Part shown: positions 46,429 through 58,056 of the stretch, piece after piece | Layout of the letters: each line of letters opens with the position of its first letter | How positions within the stretch are numbered: position 1 is the stretch's first letter | Assembly: GCA_033807775.1 (NCBI GenBank) | Contig: CM066327.1 | Span: 92,092,295-92,156,294 of the forward strand | Reading direction: 5' to 3' | Source: Saussurea involucrata | Taxonomy: Eukaryota; Streptophyta; Magnoliopsida; Asterales; Asteraceae | Length of the DNA: 64,000 bases | Made by a program: the position numbers and the translations under genes | The notes under the pieces: model-generated | What the model was told of the DNA's origin: nothing | The model's input: only the letters and a program-made list of their open reading frames with translations | Databases searched by the model: none

Positions 46429-46595
46429 TAATATAATCTATGCTATACTAAAAAATCGAAAAAAACATTAAAACCAAGATGTATCATGCGTTTACACGAA
46501 TACACTTCTAGTATATTTAATATTTAAAAGTTATTACCTTAAAAAAATTCAATCCTAACCAGATAATATAAAAAAAGAACAATTCATTAAAACTA

Positions 46596-47048
46596 TTGTT
46601 CCTCTTTTACCTTTCATTTGTCCCTCCTTTGCTTTTCCCTTTCCCTCTCTTTTTATCAAAACACTTATCCCAAATAAACCCTAATCAGATTCAAGAAACT
46701 GAAAAACAGCCGCACATGCCCTTCAATCAAATTAGGTCGCCAATCTCTCTCACTCTCATCTCAGCTTCTGCTTCTGTTCCAAATCGAAACCCAACCCAAG
46801 AGCCGCCGACCGCTGCTACCTCCACACTCCACCATCCACGTCGTCGACCGCCGCTGCTACCTCCGGTCGAATACCTCCTGCCTCTTCTCTCTCGTTTTCA
46901 TTCTTCTTTCAAAATTTCATATTACCGCCTCCAGCGACCGAATCGAAGGCTGTTGGCTCATCTTCTTCGTGAATCGAAGCTGTTGGCTCATCTTCTTCGT
47001 GAATCATCGACCGAGTCGAAGTTGCTGGTAAGTTCATCTTCTTCTTGA
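46596..47048 (+). other. Possible 5' exon or chance ORF
   Basis: 150-codon frame, Pro/Leu/Ser/Arg-rich with no recognised domain. It is preceded by a C/T-rich leader-like stretch (46590-46680). It contains two tandem 30-bp units (46951-46975 and 46981-47005, TGTTGGCTCATCTTCTTCG). The base composition is unlike the AT-rich flank, so it could be the start of a host gene cut off by element G, or chance. Unrecognised. Confidence 0.2.
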
Positions 47049-47072
47049 ATTGACTTTGTGAATCTTCTTTGA

Positions 47073-47307
47073 ATTGACACCTGAAACAAAGGACATCGCC
47101 CATGTTTGGCGACCATAGTACAACGACGACCTCCACTGTCGTCCGCAGGTTTTTCCTCGTTAAGGTTTTTCCCGCGTCACCAAAAGTCTCTGTCTCATTT
47201 ATATTTTTTGTCTTTGTCGCACGCTTTGTCGAGAGATTTCTTTCTTTAGTTGTTAAGTTCGACAATCAACCTTAAGTTGTACTTTTGCGCGATTTTTGGC
47301 ATTAACA
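47073..47307 (+). repeat. Element G 5' LTR fragment
   Basis: Matches 51223-51456 from GACACC through TTTTTGGCATTAACA, with scattered differences. The left part of the LTR is missing. Confidence 0.8.
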
Positions 47308-48416
47308 AACTCTATCGACGATCGTCGGCCGGTTTAAACCTGAGATGCGTCGTCAGTAAGAATCAAGTTCAAAAGATCCTCCAAGAAATGCACGATGGGG
47401 AGTGTGGCAAGCACTCCGGAGGTCGCAGTCTGGCTAATCGTATCTCTAGACAAGGTTACTTTTGGCCGACGCTGCGACAAGATGCCGTCAGGTACGTTCA
47501 AAACTGTGATCCTTGTCAACGACATTCAGGTATGACTCATAAACCTTCTGAACCTTTACACTCGACGCTTATCCCATGGCCCTTCATGAGGTGGGGTATG
47601 GACATTGTCGGCAAGCTACCGCCTGCCCCTGGGCAAAAGGTATTTCTCCTCGTACTTACGGATTATTTCTCCAAATGGGTAGAAGCAGCTGCCTTTTCCC
47701 AAGTTCGGGACAAGGAAGTCATCTCTTTTATCCAGACTAAAGTCATATGTAGGTTTGGGATTCCATCCGAAATTGTCTGCGACAATGGCTCCCAATTCAT
47801 AAGCAGCAGGACTCAACAATTCTGTGAAGATCGCAGCATCAAGCTGACGACCTCGACGCCCAGATATCCTCAAGCAAATGGACTTGCTGAATCAAGCAAT
47901 AAGACCATCATCGCTTCAATTAATAATAGGTTGCAAGCCTCAAAGGAAAGGTGGGTCGAAGAACTCCCTTCGGTCCTGTGGGCAAATCGCACGACGTCCA
48001 CATGACAAACCCCTTTCTCTTTAGTTTATGGTTGTGAAGCAGTTCTACCAGTCGAGGTTCAACTCCCTACTTCGAGACATACTTCCGTCGACCCCAATCT
48101 GGTTGACCTAAGTTATGACCTTGATGCTCTAGAGGAACTCAGAGAATCAGCGTTGGTCAAAATGGCAGCACAAAAGCAAGTGGTCGAACGACACTTCAAC
48201 AAAAATGTTAAAATTTTTCAAGTAGGCGACTACGTCCTAAGACGAGTGTTCCAAAGCACTCAAGAGCTCAATGCATATAAGCTTTCCACTAAATGGGAAG
48301 GTGCTTATCGTATCTAAGAAGTCGTGGGTAAAGGTGTCTATCGGCTCCAAACCCTCGACAATCAAGATATCCCACGTAGCTGGAATGCGACGCATTTAAA
48401 AAGTTATTTCTTTTAA
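47250..48416 (+). pseudogene. Tat-lineage integrase (element G)
   Basis: Homology starts near 47340. HHCC zinc domain (H in HDGECGKHSGG, C in VQNCDPCQRHSG), core Asp in MRWGMDIVGKLPPAPGQK, Asp in EIVCDNGSQFIS, Glu in YPQANGLAESSNK. In-frame TGA at 48003-48005 and TAA near 48316 break it, and the C-terminus runs to TAA at 48414. The DIVGKLPPAPGQ style is typical of Tat and Athila integrases. Confidence 0.85.
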
Positions 48417-49079
48417 ATCTCTTTCCTTTTCTCACACGATTTTTTACCACGACGATTACTAACTTAAGCATCGGAGGGTCGTTGGTTATCCAACGACCAA
48501 CCCCTAACATCATTTATTCGCAGAACGCACGACATAAGTCTATTATACGACTTTAATCTCACAAGGTCGCATGATATGAGTGTTCAAATCTATAACTTGC
48601 TTATTCTATCACAGGGACGCACGATTTAGGAACGACGTACGATCTAGTCCAACATTTCACTTGATCTAAGTTTCTAAGACTTAGAAAAATTTGTATGTTC
48701 TGGATGAACACATCGATTACATATGTTTGCTAATACAATTCAAATGTATGGCTTATATCCTAGTCATTAAATTACAATGGATGCCTAAGTCACATGTTTT
48801 CTCCCACGATTAAAATTCGCAATTAAACATTATGTTTACGTATAGGACGTGTAAAACAAAGAGGTGTACGAAATAAAAATTCCATTCATCGAATCAACTA
48901 TTACATTAGATAACTCGATCACCAACGATCGAGCATAAATAACAAATCTATCCTAAGGCTGAGGAATAGCATCGGTTGCGTCTTTGCCCGAGGCCACGAC
49001 CTAAGGCAAGTTCGTTCAACGGCGAAGATAAGCGAATCATTGCCTAACAGATGTCAGATTGTACTCGACCAGATTCCCC
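48417..49079 (+). other. Element G post-integrase spacer
   Basis: No plus-strand gene. It contains loose CGCACGA/TCGCATGA-type repeats (48520-48640). The minus strand may hold the degraded tail of the antisense ORF. Confidence 0.5.
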
Positions 49080-49985
49080 TTAAATGTTGATGGAGCCTCC
49101 GGTCCTAGAAAGCATTGAAGAACTTATGCCAGGATCAAACGAGTACGTAAGACAAAGCTGGGAATTGTTTCCCAATGCCATACGCCATGACATATTACAA
49201 AGAAGAGTCCGCAGTATTTTGAGAATGTGACTCTTAAGATTAATGTTAAGGTTGGAGGAAGGAATATGATATTTTTCGTAGCTCTCGACAATCGACTTCC
49301 GATCGAACGTGGTGTTCCCCCTCTCATGGGCGGAAAACACTAAACCTTTAGTCTTCTCTATCTTCGCACATCGAGCGATAGAAGATTGAAATGCCTGAAA
49401 AATGCAAAGAAATATGTTAACAAAAAACATCGAAACATAAGCTTTGAAAAAGAAACTTACCAAGAACGCCAGCCCGGCTACACGCGATCCCGTCTCTTCG
49501 ACGGAGACCCCTCAAAAACGCTCCCCGAAAGATGAGAGCTGATATTTCCCTAGATGCGGAAACAATTTCGTCCCGTCAAGGACATTGTCAGCTAAGAGGT
49601 CCGACGACAACGTAAAGTTTACCGTTGTGACTTCCTTCTCACCCTCTCCCGTCTTTGCACCCTTGCCCTGGTCGGCTGACAAAGGAATCGACGTGGCTGC
49701 AGGAGACATCGTCGCCAGACGCGCATGGTCCACAAACGTCGCGTCAATCATAATCGATGCCTTCACCTTCTCAGACACAATGACTCTCGATGAGTCATTA
49801 ACCTTCAAAGACGTTTCTCTCAGAATCGTCATCCTCGTCTTTGGTAAAGACCCAGACGCAGCAGTCGAGGTCTTTTATCCCTTGTCTTTACTTTTTCGAG
49901 CAAACTCAAGTTGTGTCGCTCTCTTAGCAGAACTAGTTGGCACCTTCGTCAACGATTCTCCTGAAAACGTATTAAAGGAAAACAT
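49080..49985 (-). pseudogene. Element G antisense ORF (aORF)
   Basis: Runs opposite to the element. It opens at an ATG at 49985; in-frame stops lie near 49877 and 49512. It includes TTVNFTLSSDLLADNV and EETGSRVAGLAFL. A likely 66-bp intron (49460-49395: GTAAGT donor, TTTTTCAG acceptor) is followed by AFQSSIARCAKIEKTKG and a helical region to 49080. Antisense ORFs between integrase and the 3' LTR are known in the Tat lineage; their role is unknown. Confidence 0.55.
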
Positions 49986-50666
49986 TATGTGATGAACATA
50001 AAAACAAAAGAGGCCAGAATATCCAGAATCGGGGCATTAACTGGGCCGATGTTAAAACTCAAGCAGAAACACCTCAGCTAAAGACGAGTGGAATACTAGA
50101 TTTTTAAGGTCATCAAGATCTTCAACAGAAACCTACAGACTTAATTGATACATTTTTCGGAGTTTTTTAGCAATAGGCTGACGAAAGATCTAGAAACCGT
50201 ACCTTATATAGGCGCTCTAAACCTCGAATCTCTAACCAATCGAAGATCTCTCACAAGCTGGGAAAAGACTCAGCGAAGAATAGGAGACAAACCGAGGAAA
50301 ATCTCTCTCTAAAAACTCTTTGAAATCGTAAAGTATAAAAGATTCATCGAAGGTCGCTATTTATGCAAACGATCGTGTCAGGTCGAGCCTCTTGATCGTC
50401 GACACGTGTCCCTATCTTTTCAAATGCTCGACAAATCGTCGACACCTGGCAAATACAACTGTTATGCACGATCGGGCGTCAGCGTGACGTCACGACCTTA
50501 TCCCCTTTTCGACTTCCCATTCAATTAGAATTGGACCGATCCAATTCCAAGGTAACTAAAAATGTTTTTTACACGTGTCACGACCCTAGACGTCCGACTA
50601 GCAATATTTAAAAAACTTTTGAAATTGAAATTTGCCACTCCACTTTTTCAAATTTTGGGGGCAAAC
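49986..50666 (+). other. Element G non-coding region before 3' LTR
   Basis: No convincing ORF. It may contain the promoter of the antisense ORF. It ends with the purine-rich tract TTTTGGGGGCAAAC. Confidence 0.5.
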
Positions 50667-51456
50667 TGTTTGGGTAAAAATTCACCAGTCTCGACCACGA
50701 CCAAGACATTAAGAACGTTTATTGCACTTCTCTTGTAAGCAAAGTCAAATCATAAACACTCCGTCTTTTGACCAAAACCAGAGTCGAACGTACCTCTCGA
50801 CACTCGACCGTCGTATAGAAACGTACGACCTCGACAGACTAATGTACGACTCTTCTGTTATGATTTTCTCATTTAATGCAGGTCAAACGACATTTATGGC
50901 CAACGGACGAAACCGACAGAGCAGTTATGAACATTAAACAACAACGACCGTTTGCGACCGTTACTAGAAGAATTCATGGAGTCATTAAATGCATGCGAAG
51001 ACTGTAAATACGAAGGCAAAGCCATCATTTGGATAATCAAATTCAGGAATCACACTGCATACTCAAGAACATCCAAAGCAAAGAATTTTCTCTCAAGTGA
51101 TCGCTCTCGACGCTCGATTTACACTCTCGACAAGCAATCTTAGCACACGACACACTAGTTTTACATTCGATACACTTGTTATTTCCACATTTCAAGTCAT
51201 TTGTATTGTAATCATTGTATTCTCGACACCAGAAACAAAGGACATCGCCCCTGTTTGGCGATCATAGTGCAGCGACGACTTCCACAGTCATCCGCGAGTT
51301 TTTTCATCATTGAGGTTTTTCCCGCGTCACCCAAATTCGTGTCTCTTTACGATTTTCTGTCTTTGTCGCACGCTTTGTCATAAGATTCCTTTCTTTAGTT
51401 GTTAAGCTCCACAATCAACCTTAAGTTATCCTTCTGGATGATTTTTGGCATTAACA
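50667..51456 (+). repeat. Element G 3' LTR
   Basis: 790 bp, TG...CA; starts after the purine tract. Its 3' third matches the fragment at 47073-47307. Confidence 0.82.
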
Positions 51457-52992
51457 GCGATAGTGGTTTTCGCACTAAAGATATGTAGGCACTATCTTTA
51501 TGGAGTTAAGTGTCAGATCTACTCCGATCATAAAAGCCATAAGCTCTTATTCGATCATGATGAGCTGAATATGAGGCAGCGACGTTGGGTAGAAATGCTA
51601 AGTCATTATGATTGTGAGATCCTTTACCATTCGGGTAAAGCGAACGTCGTGGCCGACGCTTTGAGTTGGAAGGAAAGAAGAGAATCAACTAAAGTGGTGG
51701 CATTTCGAGTCGATGTAACTTCTAATCTCCTAGAAGAAATTAAGAAGTTCCAAGATGAAGCTCTTGTAGAAGAAAGATTGAAAAGTGAGAGGATCGTCGG
51801 TTATGTGGCATCTTTGGAGTGTAATAGTAGTGGTGTGAAATGTTTAGGGAACCGGGTATGGGTTCCTAAATTGGGAGATTTGCGGGAACGTATTTTGGAG
51901 GAGGCGCATAAGTCGCAATATTCGGTACATCTGAGAACCAATAAGATGTACCAAGATCTGAGGCAAATGTAATGGTGGCCGGGATTGAAGAAGGACGTTG
52001 CTTATTTTGTTGAACGGTGTACGACTTGTCTGAAAGTCAAGGAGGAGCATTAAAGACCTTATGGGGAAATGCAACCCTTAGAGATACCAGTGTGGAAGTG
52101 GGACAACATCACAATGGACGTTGTCACGAAGCTACCAAGGACCTCGAGGGGGTACGATGCCATATGGGTGATAGTGGACCATCTCACCAAGTCGACTCAC
52201 TTTCTACCTATCCGGGAGAATGATTCGCTAGAGAAGTTGGCGAGGTTGTACATCAATGAAATAGTGACAAGACATGGATTACCGTCGTCCATAGTCTCTT
52301 ACCAAGGCATTCGTTTTACGTCGTCTTTTTGGAGGATCCTTCAAAGGGAGTTAGGCACGCAACTTTTGATGAGCACCGCCTACCATCCTCAAATGGATGG
52401 GCAGAGTGAAAGGACTATCCCGACATTAGAAGATACGTTGTGAGCTTGTGTGATTGACTTTAAAGGCTCCTGGGAGTCCCATTTGCCATTGATTGAGTTT
52501 TCGTATAACAATAGTTATCATGCCAGTCTTCAGGCAACACCTTATCAGGCGTTGTATGGGCATAAGTGTAGAACACCGCTGTGTTGGAATGAAGTGGGGG
52601 AGAAGCAGTTGGCAGGACCAGAAATCGTGCAGTTGACCGCTGATAAGATTAGTGTGATTAGGGAGAACTTGAGGGTGGCTCAAGACCGCCAAAAGATGTA
52701 TGCGATCAAAAGAAGGAAACCTATTGAATTTCTAGTGGGTGATAAAGTGATGTTGAAGGTATCGTGGAAGGGCATCGTGCGTTTTGGGAAGAAAGGGAAA
52801 CTAAGTCCTAGGTACGTCGGGCCATTTGCCAACACAGAACGTGTAGGTGAGGTAGCGTATAAGATGGAGTTGCCCGAGGAACTTTGAGGAGTTCATTCGA
52901 CCTTTCACGTGTCGAATTTAAGGAAGTGTTTGGCCGAGGAGAGCATGGCCGTACCATTAGAGGACATTCGTGTGGACGAGAAGTTAAACGTG
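51457..52992 (+). pseudogene. Element F: Gypsy chromovirus pol fragment (RNase H and integrase)
   Basis: One frame with in-frame stops near 51970, 52051, 52441 and 52885. RNase H remnant (VVFALKICRHYLYG, DHDELNMRQRRWVEML, NVVADALS), integrase zinc domain (HKSQYSVH, CTTCLKVK), core Asp in TMDVVTKLPRTS, Glu in QMDGQSERTIP, then the C-terminal module (HSTFHVSNLRKC). RT and everything upstream are missing, because element G's LTR abuts the RNase H. The 3' side ends abruptly at the junction with element E. Distinct from element D, though related. Confidence 0.82.
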
Positions 52993-52994
52993 GT

Positions 52995-54188
52995 TTATGG
53001 AGTTGGTTCTTTAGTAGCTTGTGTGGTTGTTTTCCTTGTTATATCATCTTCTGTTGGCTCCCCCTCGGCATTTGCATCTGTATGATTAACAGAGGAAGAT
53101 GAATTACTTAAGGGACCAGTTAGAGAGATACCTATTGCATTCTGGATGGCAGAAGATGATTCTTCAGAGGCTCTGACGGCTCCAGCAGAGGGATCAATGT
53201 CGTCATGGAACATCTCTTGAAATAGAAGATTCAAGTCTTCTTCTCTTGTTTTTGAGATGCCAGAGGATTCCCTTTTTAGACCGAGTTCTGAACTGATTCG
53301 TTCGGAAGTCTTCTGGAAGGTGTCGTCAAAAGAAACATTTATGCTTTCTACGATCGTTCGAGACCGCAGAAGATAAACTCTATAGGCCTTGGAAGTTGCA
53401 GAGTATCCTATGAACTTGCCTTTATCTGCCTTTACTTCAAACTTTCCTCTTGCTTCTCTATCATTTAAGACGAAGCACTTGCATCCAAATACATGGAAGA
53501 ATCTGATGTTTGGTCGTCTTTTGTTGATCAAATGATATGGTGTTTTGATGTGTCTTTTTACGATGGTTGATCGATTTTTGGTATAGTAAGCGGTTGATAC
53601 TGCTTCTGCCCAAAATGTCATTGGTAATCCACACGCGGTTAGCATAGTTCTGGCGGCTTCCACAAGCGTGTGATTCTTTCGTTCGACCACGCCATTCTGT
53701 TGTGGGGTGCGTGCAACAGAGAAGTTCTGTGAAATTCCTTCTTCTGTAAGATAGGCTTCAATGACAGAGTTTTTGAATTCTGTGCCATTGTCGCTTCTCA
53801 GTTTCTGAATCCTGCACTCATACAAAACTTGGATTCTTTTCATTAAATTTATCAGTATGTTTGGAACATCTGATTTCTTTCTGACAAATTTAACCCTTGT
53901 AAATCTTGAGAATTCATCGATCAAAACAAGCAGTTATTTCTTGCCACCTAGACTCTGTGTAGATATTGGACCGCAGAGGTCAACATGTAGCATGTACAGA
54001 GGTCTAGGGCAAGTTACATCAGTTTTGCCTTTATGGGAAGCTCTTTTGAGTTTTCCCATTTCACAGGCAGAGCATAAATGATCTTTATTAAATTTAACGT
54101 TTGGTAGACCTTTGACTAGATCAAGTTTTACAAGTTTATCAAGAGTATGAAAGTTTAAATGGCAGAACCTGTTGTGCCATAACCAGGC
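52995..54188 (-). pseudogene. Element E integrase
   Basis: Zinc motif (HNRFCHLNF ... CSACEMGK), core Asp in HVDLCGPIS, Asp in RSDNGTEFKNS, Glu in PQQNGVVERKN. Stops interrupt the frame at 54189 and near 53927. The Ser-rich post-integrase linker stops at the truncation (about 52995); the final one or two codons come from fragment F. Confidence 0.83.
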
Positions 54189-54599
54189 TTATTCGCTTTT
54201 GCATGCAACAAGGCAGATTTTGTCTTTCTTGTTCTTTGCATTGAAGTTCATGAGATATAGATCTCCTCTTCTTTCGGCTCGCAGAAGTTCAAGTCCTGTG
54301 TCCTTGCTCTGTAGAGAGCAAAAGGTTCTTTTGAACATTACGTCGAATCCCGTATCGCAGAGTTGACTAACACTGAGAAGATTGTGTTTAAGGCCATCAA
54401 CATATGCAACTTTGCATACGGTTATATTTTCCTTCTTTATGACTCCATAGCCTTTGATGTACCCCTTTTTATTATCTCCAAAGGTCACATATCCACCATC
54501 GTTCTTTTCTTTGTATGTGGATAGAAGACCTCTGTCGCCAGTCATGTGCCTCGAGCATCCGGAGTCTAGATACCAGATTGGCACATACTGCTTCTGCAA
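54189..54599 (-). pseudogene. Element E protease
   Basis: Retropepsin of Copia type with active site WYLDSGCSRHMTG at its start, then VTFGDNKKGYIKGYGVI and GLKHNLLSVSQLCD. It ends in an in-frame TAA that separates it from integrase in the same frame. Its frame differs from Gag, which ends 6 bases upstream. Confidence 0.82.
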
Positions 54600-54604
54600 G
54601 ACAA

Positions 54605-57600
54605 TTAGAGAGTTTTAGGTACCCATATCCACATGGGTCCAGTTTTGTCAGGGGTCTTTGTTTTAGCTTCTGTTGAAGAAGCATTTTGTTTCTTCTTACC
54701 CTTGGATTTATCTTTTGCTTTGGGTACAGAGAGAAGACAGTGTGGACTTTTGAAATGTTGGTTTATTTTAAACATAAGATCAAAGCAATGACAGTATTGA
54801 ATGTGCAAAGAGATTTGCTTGAACTTTTCATTAAATACATTAAATGGGGGTATAGAGGCATTACAATTTATCCTAACATTAGACTTTCTATTACAAGAAG
54901 GTTTATGTAGGCTAGATCGTTGTTTGCAAAATCCTTTGTTGAGTGCGGCCTTCTGTGTTCCCCTTCTGTGGTGAACTTCTGTAGATTTCACTATCACAGA
55001 AGAAAAAGATTTGTTAATTTTAGTCCATTTACCCTTCTGTTGCCATGTTAGTTTTTCTTTAACAGGTTTTAAGGGTTTTAAAATCTTTGAACTCGTTGGA
55101 ATTTGAGTGGACATTAACTTCTGTTGTTTGAAATTTTCAAGCTCAAGAGAGGTTTTGGCTTGTATGCACATATTCAAAAAGTCTGGACAGATAGGAATTC
55201 CGGTGATTTTCTCCTTGGGAGGAATAGTTCTGTTAAGAACTTCAGAGGTTTGTTTAAAAACCTCTGTGTCACTAGGTCCGATCTCTGACTTAGAGTCAGT
55301 CTCTGATTCGTCAGAGAATGAATCGTCCTCATAAACAGAGGTTGTGTCACTTGGTTCTCTTTCGACGGAGGTTGGACTTTCAGAACATGTGTCATACTCA
55401 CTTTCTTCCTTTTCTGAGGAACTATCTTCTAAGTTAACAGAAGTATCTGCTAAGTTTTCTTCAGAGAGATCTTGATTGCTGGAAGATGTACAGAGGTTTT
55501 CTTTAGAGATATCAAGTTTTTCTTCTGTAATTCTTGGCTTGAACTCTGGTGCCTCTGCTGATAATTTCTTTTCAGAATTCACTATGCAGACAAATGCAAC
55601 TTGGGTTTGAGTCTCGGGATTACCAAACTTGAAGATTCCTATCTGATCTTGAGTTTTCAGATACCTCTTAGATTTGGATTCTCTTTTGACAAAGATAGAA
55701 TGTGACAAATCTGTGTTTTCAAACCACACATTTGTCATCTTCAGAGGTTTCCTCTTGTGAGGTTCCCCAGATACTTTTTGCCTTTTACTTACAGAGAGAA
55801 GATTTGAAAATCCGGGTTTTCTTGTATCTCCAATGTGAAATAGAGAGGACAAAGACTTGTCTCTTTTGGTTCCGGTATAAGGATCTATATCACAGAAGCC
55901 AATTCCCCGTCTCCCTATTTGTGTGTTTATTTTTTCGTACACCTTCTGAGCATCTTGAAATTTTTTAATTTGAAGATCTCTTCTGAGTAAATCTTGACAG
56001 AGGACTTCTCTTTCCTTTTGAAAATAAATTTTAAGAGCTAGGATGTTCATTCTGTCGTAGTCAACGTCCATTAGTTCTTTAGACTTTGTTTTCAAGGAAG
56101 AATTAAGTTCAAAAATCTTTTCTTTTAAAGGATTTAACTTTTTGTTCCAGTCCATTTCAATTTCTTCTTTTTCTTTAAAGATTTTAGCTTTTTCTTAAGT
56201 GTGAAGTCTAGCTTCTCTCTCATAGAAGGTGAGCTTTTTTTGAATATCTTCACATGTCTTTTTCATTTCAGTGTATTCAATGTTAAGTTTAATCAAGTCA
56301 TCTTCAGCAGTATTAGAGTTAGAGGTAGAAGTGGATACCTCACTGTCGGAGTCGAAGCTGACTTCTGCCATGCCACAGAATAGAGCATTCTTTGTTTCGC
56401 CTTCGTTAGAGGATGTGTCTGACTCCCATATTTCTTTGTTCACCATTAGTGACTTCTGAGCATAGTATTCAGCTTTATTTTTGTAGAAAGCTGCATCCCT
56501 CTGAGGGCGATTTGACTTGCTCCTGCATTCGTTGGCAAAGGGACCTGGCTTTCCACAGTTGTAGCATCCTTGGTTCTGTGTGGAGTTTCTAGCTCTGTCG
56601 TCTGACCTCTGTCGGTCACCACTTCTTTTGGTTCGACACTCATTTGCGTAGTGGCCTGGCTTACCACATTTGTAACACTCTTGAATCTGTGGAGTGTTGC
56701 CAGCTTTGTCTTCCGACCTCTGTCGGTCATTTCCTCTGTCATTTCTATCACTTGACCTCTGTCGGTCACCAATTCTGTCGTTTGACCCTTCTCTTTTTCG
56801 ATTATCTCTTTCATATCGTTCATTACCAGATTTCTTCTGGTATCCTCTGCTGAATTCCCTAGTCAAGAGAGCTAAAGATTTAGCTATCGAGGTCAGGGTC
56901 GTTTCTTCTTCTGCTGCTACTTCCTCTTCTTCTTCACTTGCCACCATCATGTTTTTCTTCTTCTTCTTCTCCTTTCTTTCCTCTATTGCTTTCTCTTTCT
57001 TTGGTTTCTCTCTAGCCTCTGTAGTCTTACCAACCAATTCAAGAGGTGCAATGATCTATGCTTTTGCTTGTGCTACCTGAGGCTCTTGTGCTGCCAATGT
57101 TCCATAGAGGTCTGATAGGGTCCAGGAATCTAAGTCTTGATTTGTTTGCAGAGACATAGATAACGGAAGCCATTCTTCATTCAGAGACTTCAGGAACATA
57201 ACGTTGTTTTCTTCAGAGGTTCTGTGGATGCCGAACTTCTTGCACTTGTTTATTAGAGAGTTGAACCTATCATACGTAGTTTGCACAGATTCGGTTGGCA
57301 GAGCTTTAAAGGCATAGTATTCATTTATGTATTGAGCTTTGCGGTTCTTCTGGGTTTTGGCTCCTCCTTCTAGTTGTTTTTCCAGTTCTTTCCACAGATC
57401 ATATGCAGATTCACATGCATCCATGGACTGGAAAAGGTCATTTGGAATGGCCATAATCAGAATTCTCTTAGTTTTTTGAGCAACTTCGTATTTAGCCCAA
57501 TCTGGATCAGACCAATTTTCCTGGGTCTTTGGTTTGGTGTGTTCTGGGATTTCAGGTGTGTCGTCTGTGCTAGGAACACGAGGTACAGTTATCATGGGAA

Positions 57601-57754
57601 TGAAAGGAGGGTTACGGATATAATAAACCAATTCTTTGTCAGTACCCTCAAAGAAGTGAACCATTCGAATCTTCCATTGAGGGTATTCTTCTCTAAGAAG
57701 AGTGGGAGGTTTGGTTAAGGAACCAGCAGAGAGGAAGTTGTTTGTACTTGTCAT
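54605..57754 (-). pseudogene. Element E Gag, long form with two zinc knuckles
   Basis: One frame of 1,050 codons from the ATG at 57754, broken only by stops at 57056 and 56195. The UBN2 core occupies residues about 20-230 (REEYPQWKIRMVHFFEG, AYDLWKELEKQLEG, FLKSLNEEWLPLSMSL). Two CCHC knuckles (CYKCGKPGHYANEC and CYNCGKPGPFANEC; Pro for Gly in the second) are embedded in repeated DRQRS units. Next is a coiled-coil-like stretch near 56195-55950 and a Ser/Glu-rich region. The end is MWIWVPKTL plus a stop. The knuckles bind RNA; the core builds the particle. Confidence 0.85.
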
Positions 57755-58042
57755 TTTTAGAGAGATAAATTATCCAGAAAAGGGTTTGAACAGCAAACTT
57801 TTCTGAGTATGAAGTGGATGCTTCGTATGAAGTTTTTAAGTTTAAAAGCTTTAAGCTGAGCACTAAAATGGAGTTTTCAACCAGAAAAACAGATTCTATA
57901 CTTTTACCAGAGTTCTACTAAATCGAAAAATGGAAAAAAAAACAGAAATTGTTTGTTTAATATGAAGACTAGGTTAAAATCCAAGTTTCTACCAAAGATC
58001 ATAGTTTTAGAGTGGATCCCTTGATATTAAAAATCAAGGTTT

Positions 58043-58054
58043 GCTCTGATACCA
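58043..58054 (-). other. Element E primer-binding site
   Basis: The minus strand reads TGGTATCAGAGC, 2 bp from the LTR. Confidence 0.9.
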
Positions 58055-58056
58055 AT

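Larger units (their letters stand above)
47073..51456 (+). mobile_element. Element G: deleted Tat-lineage Gypsy element
   Basis: A 3' LTR of 790 bp (50667-51456, TGTTTGGG ... ATTAACA) is preceded by a purine-rich ATTTTGGGGGCAAAC. Only the last about 235 bp of the 5' LTR remains (47073-47307). Immediately inside it comes integrase, so the primer-binding site, gag, protease and RT have been lost. Downstream of integrase is a long region carrying an ORF on the opposite strand, as in Tat/Retand elements. With the left LTR truncated, no target duplication can be read. Confidence 0.8.
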
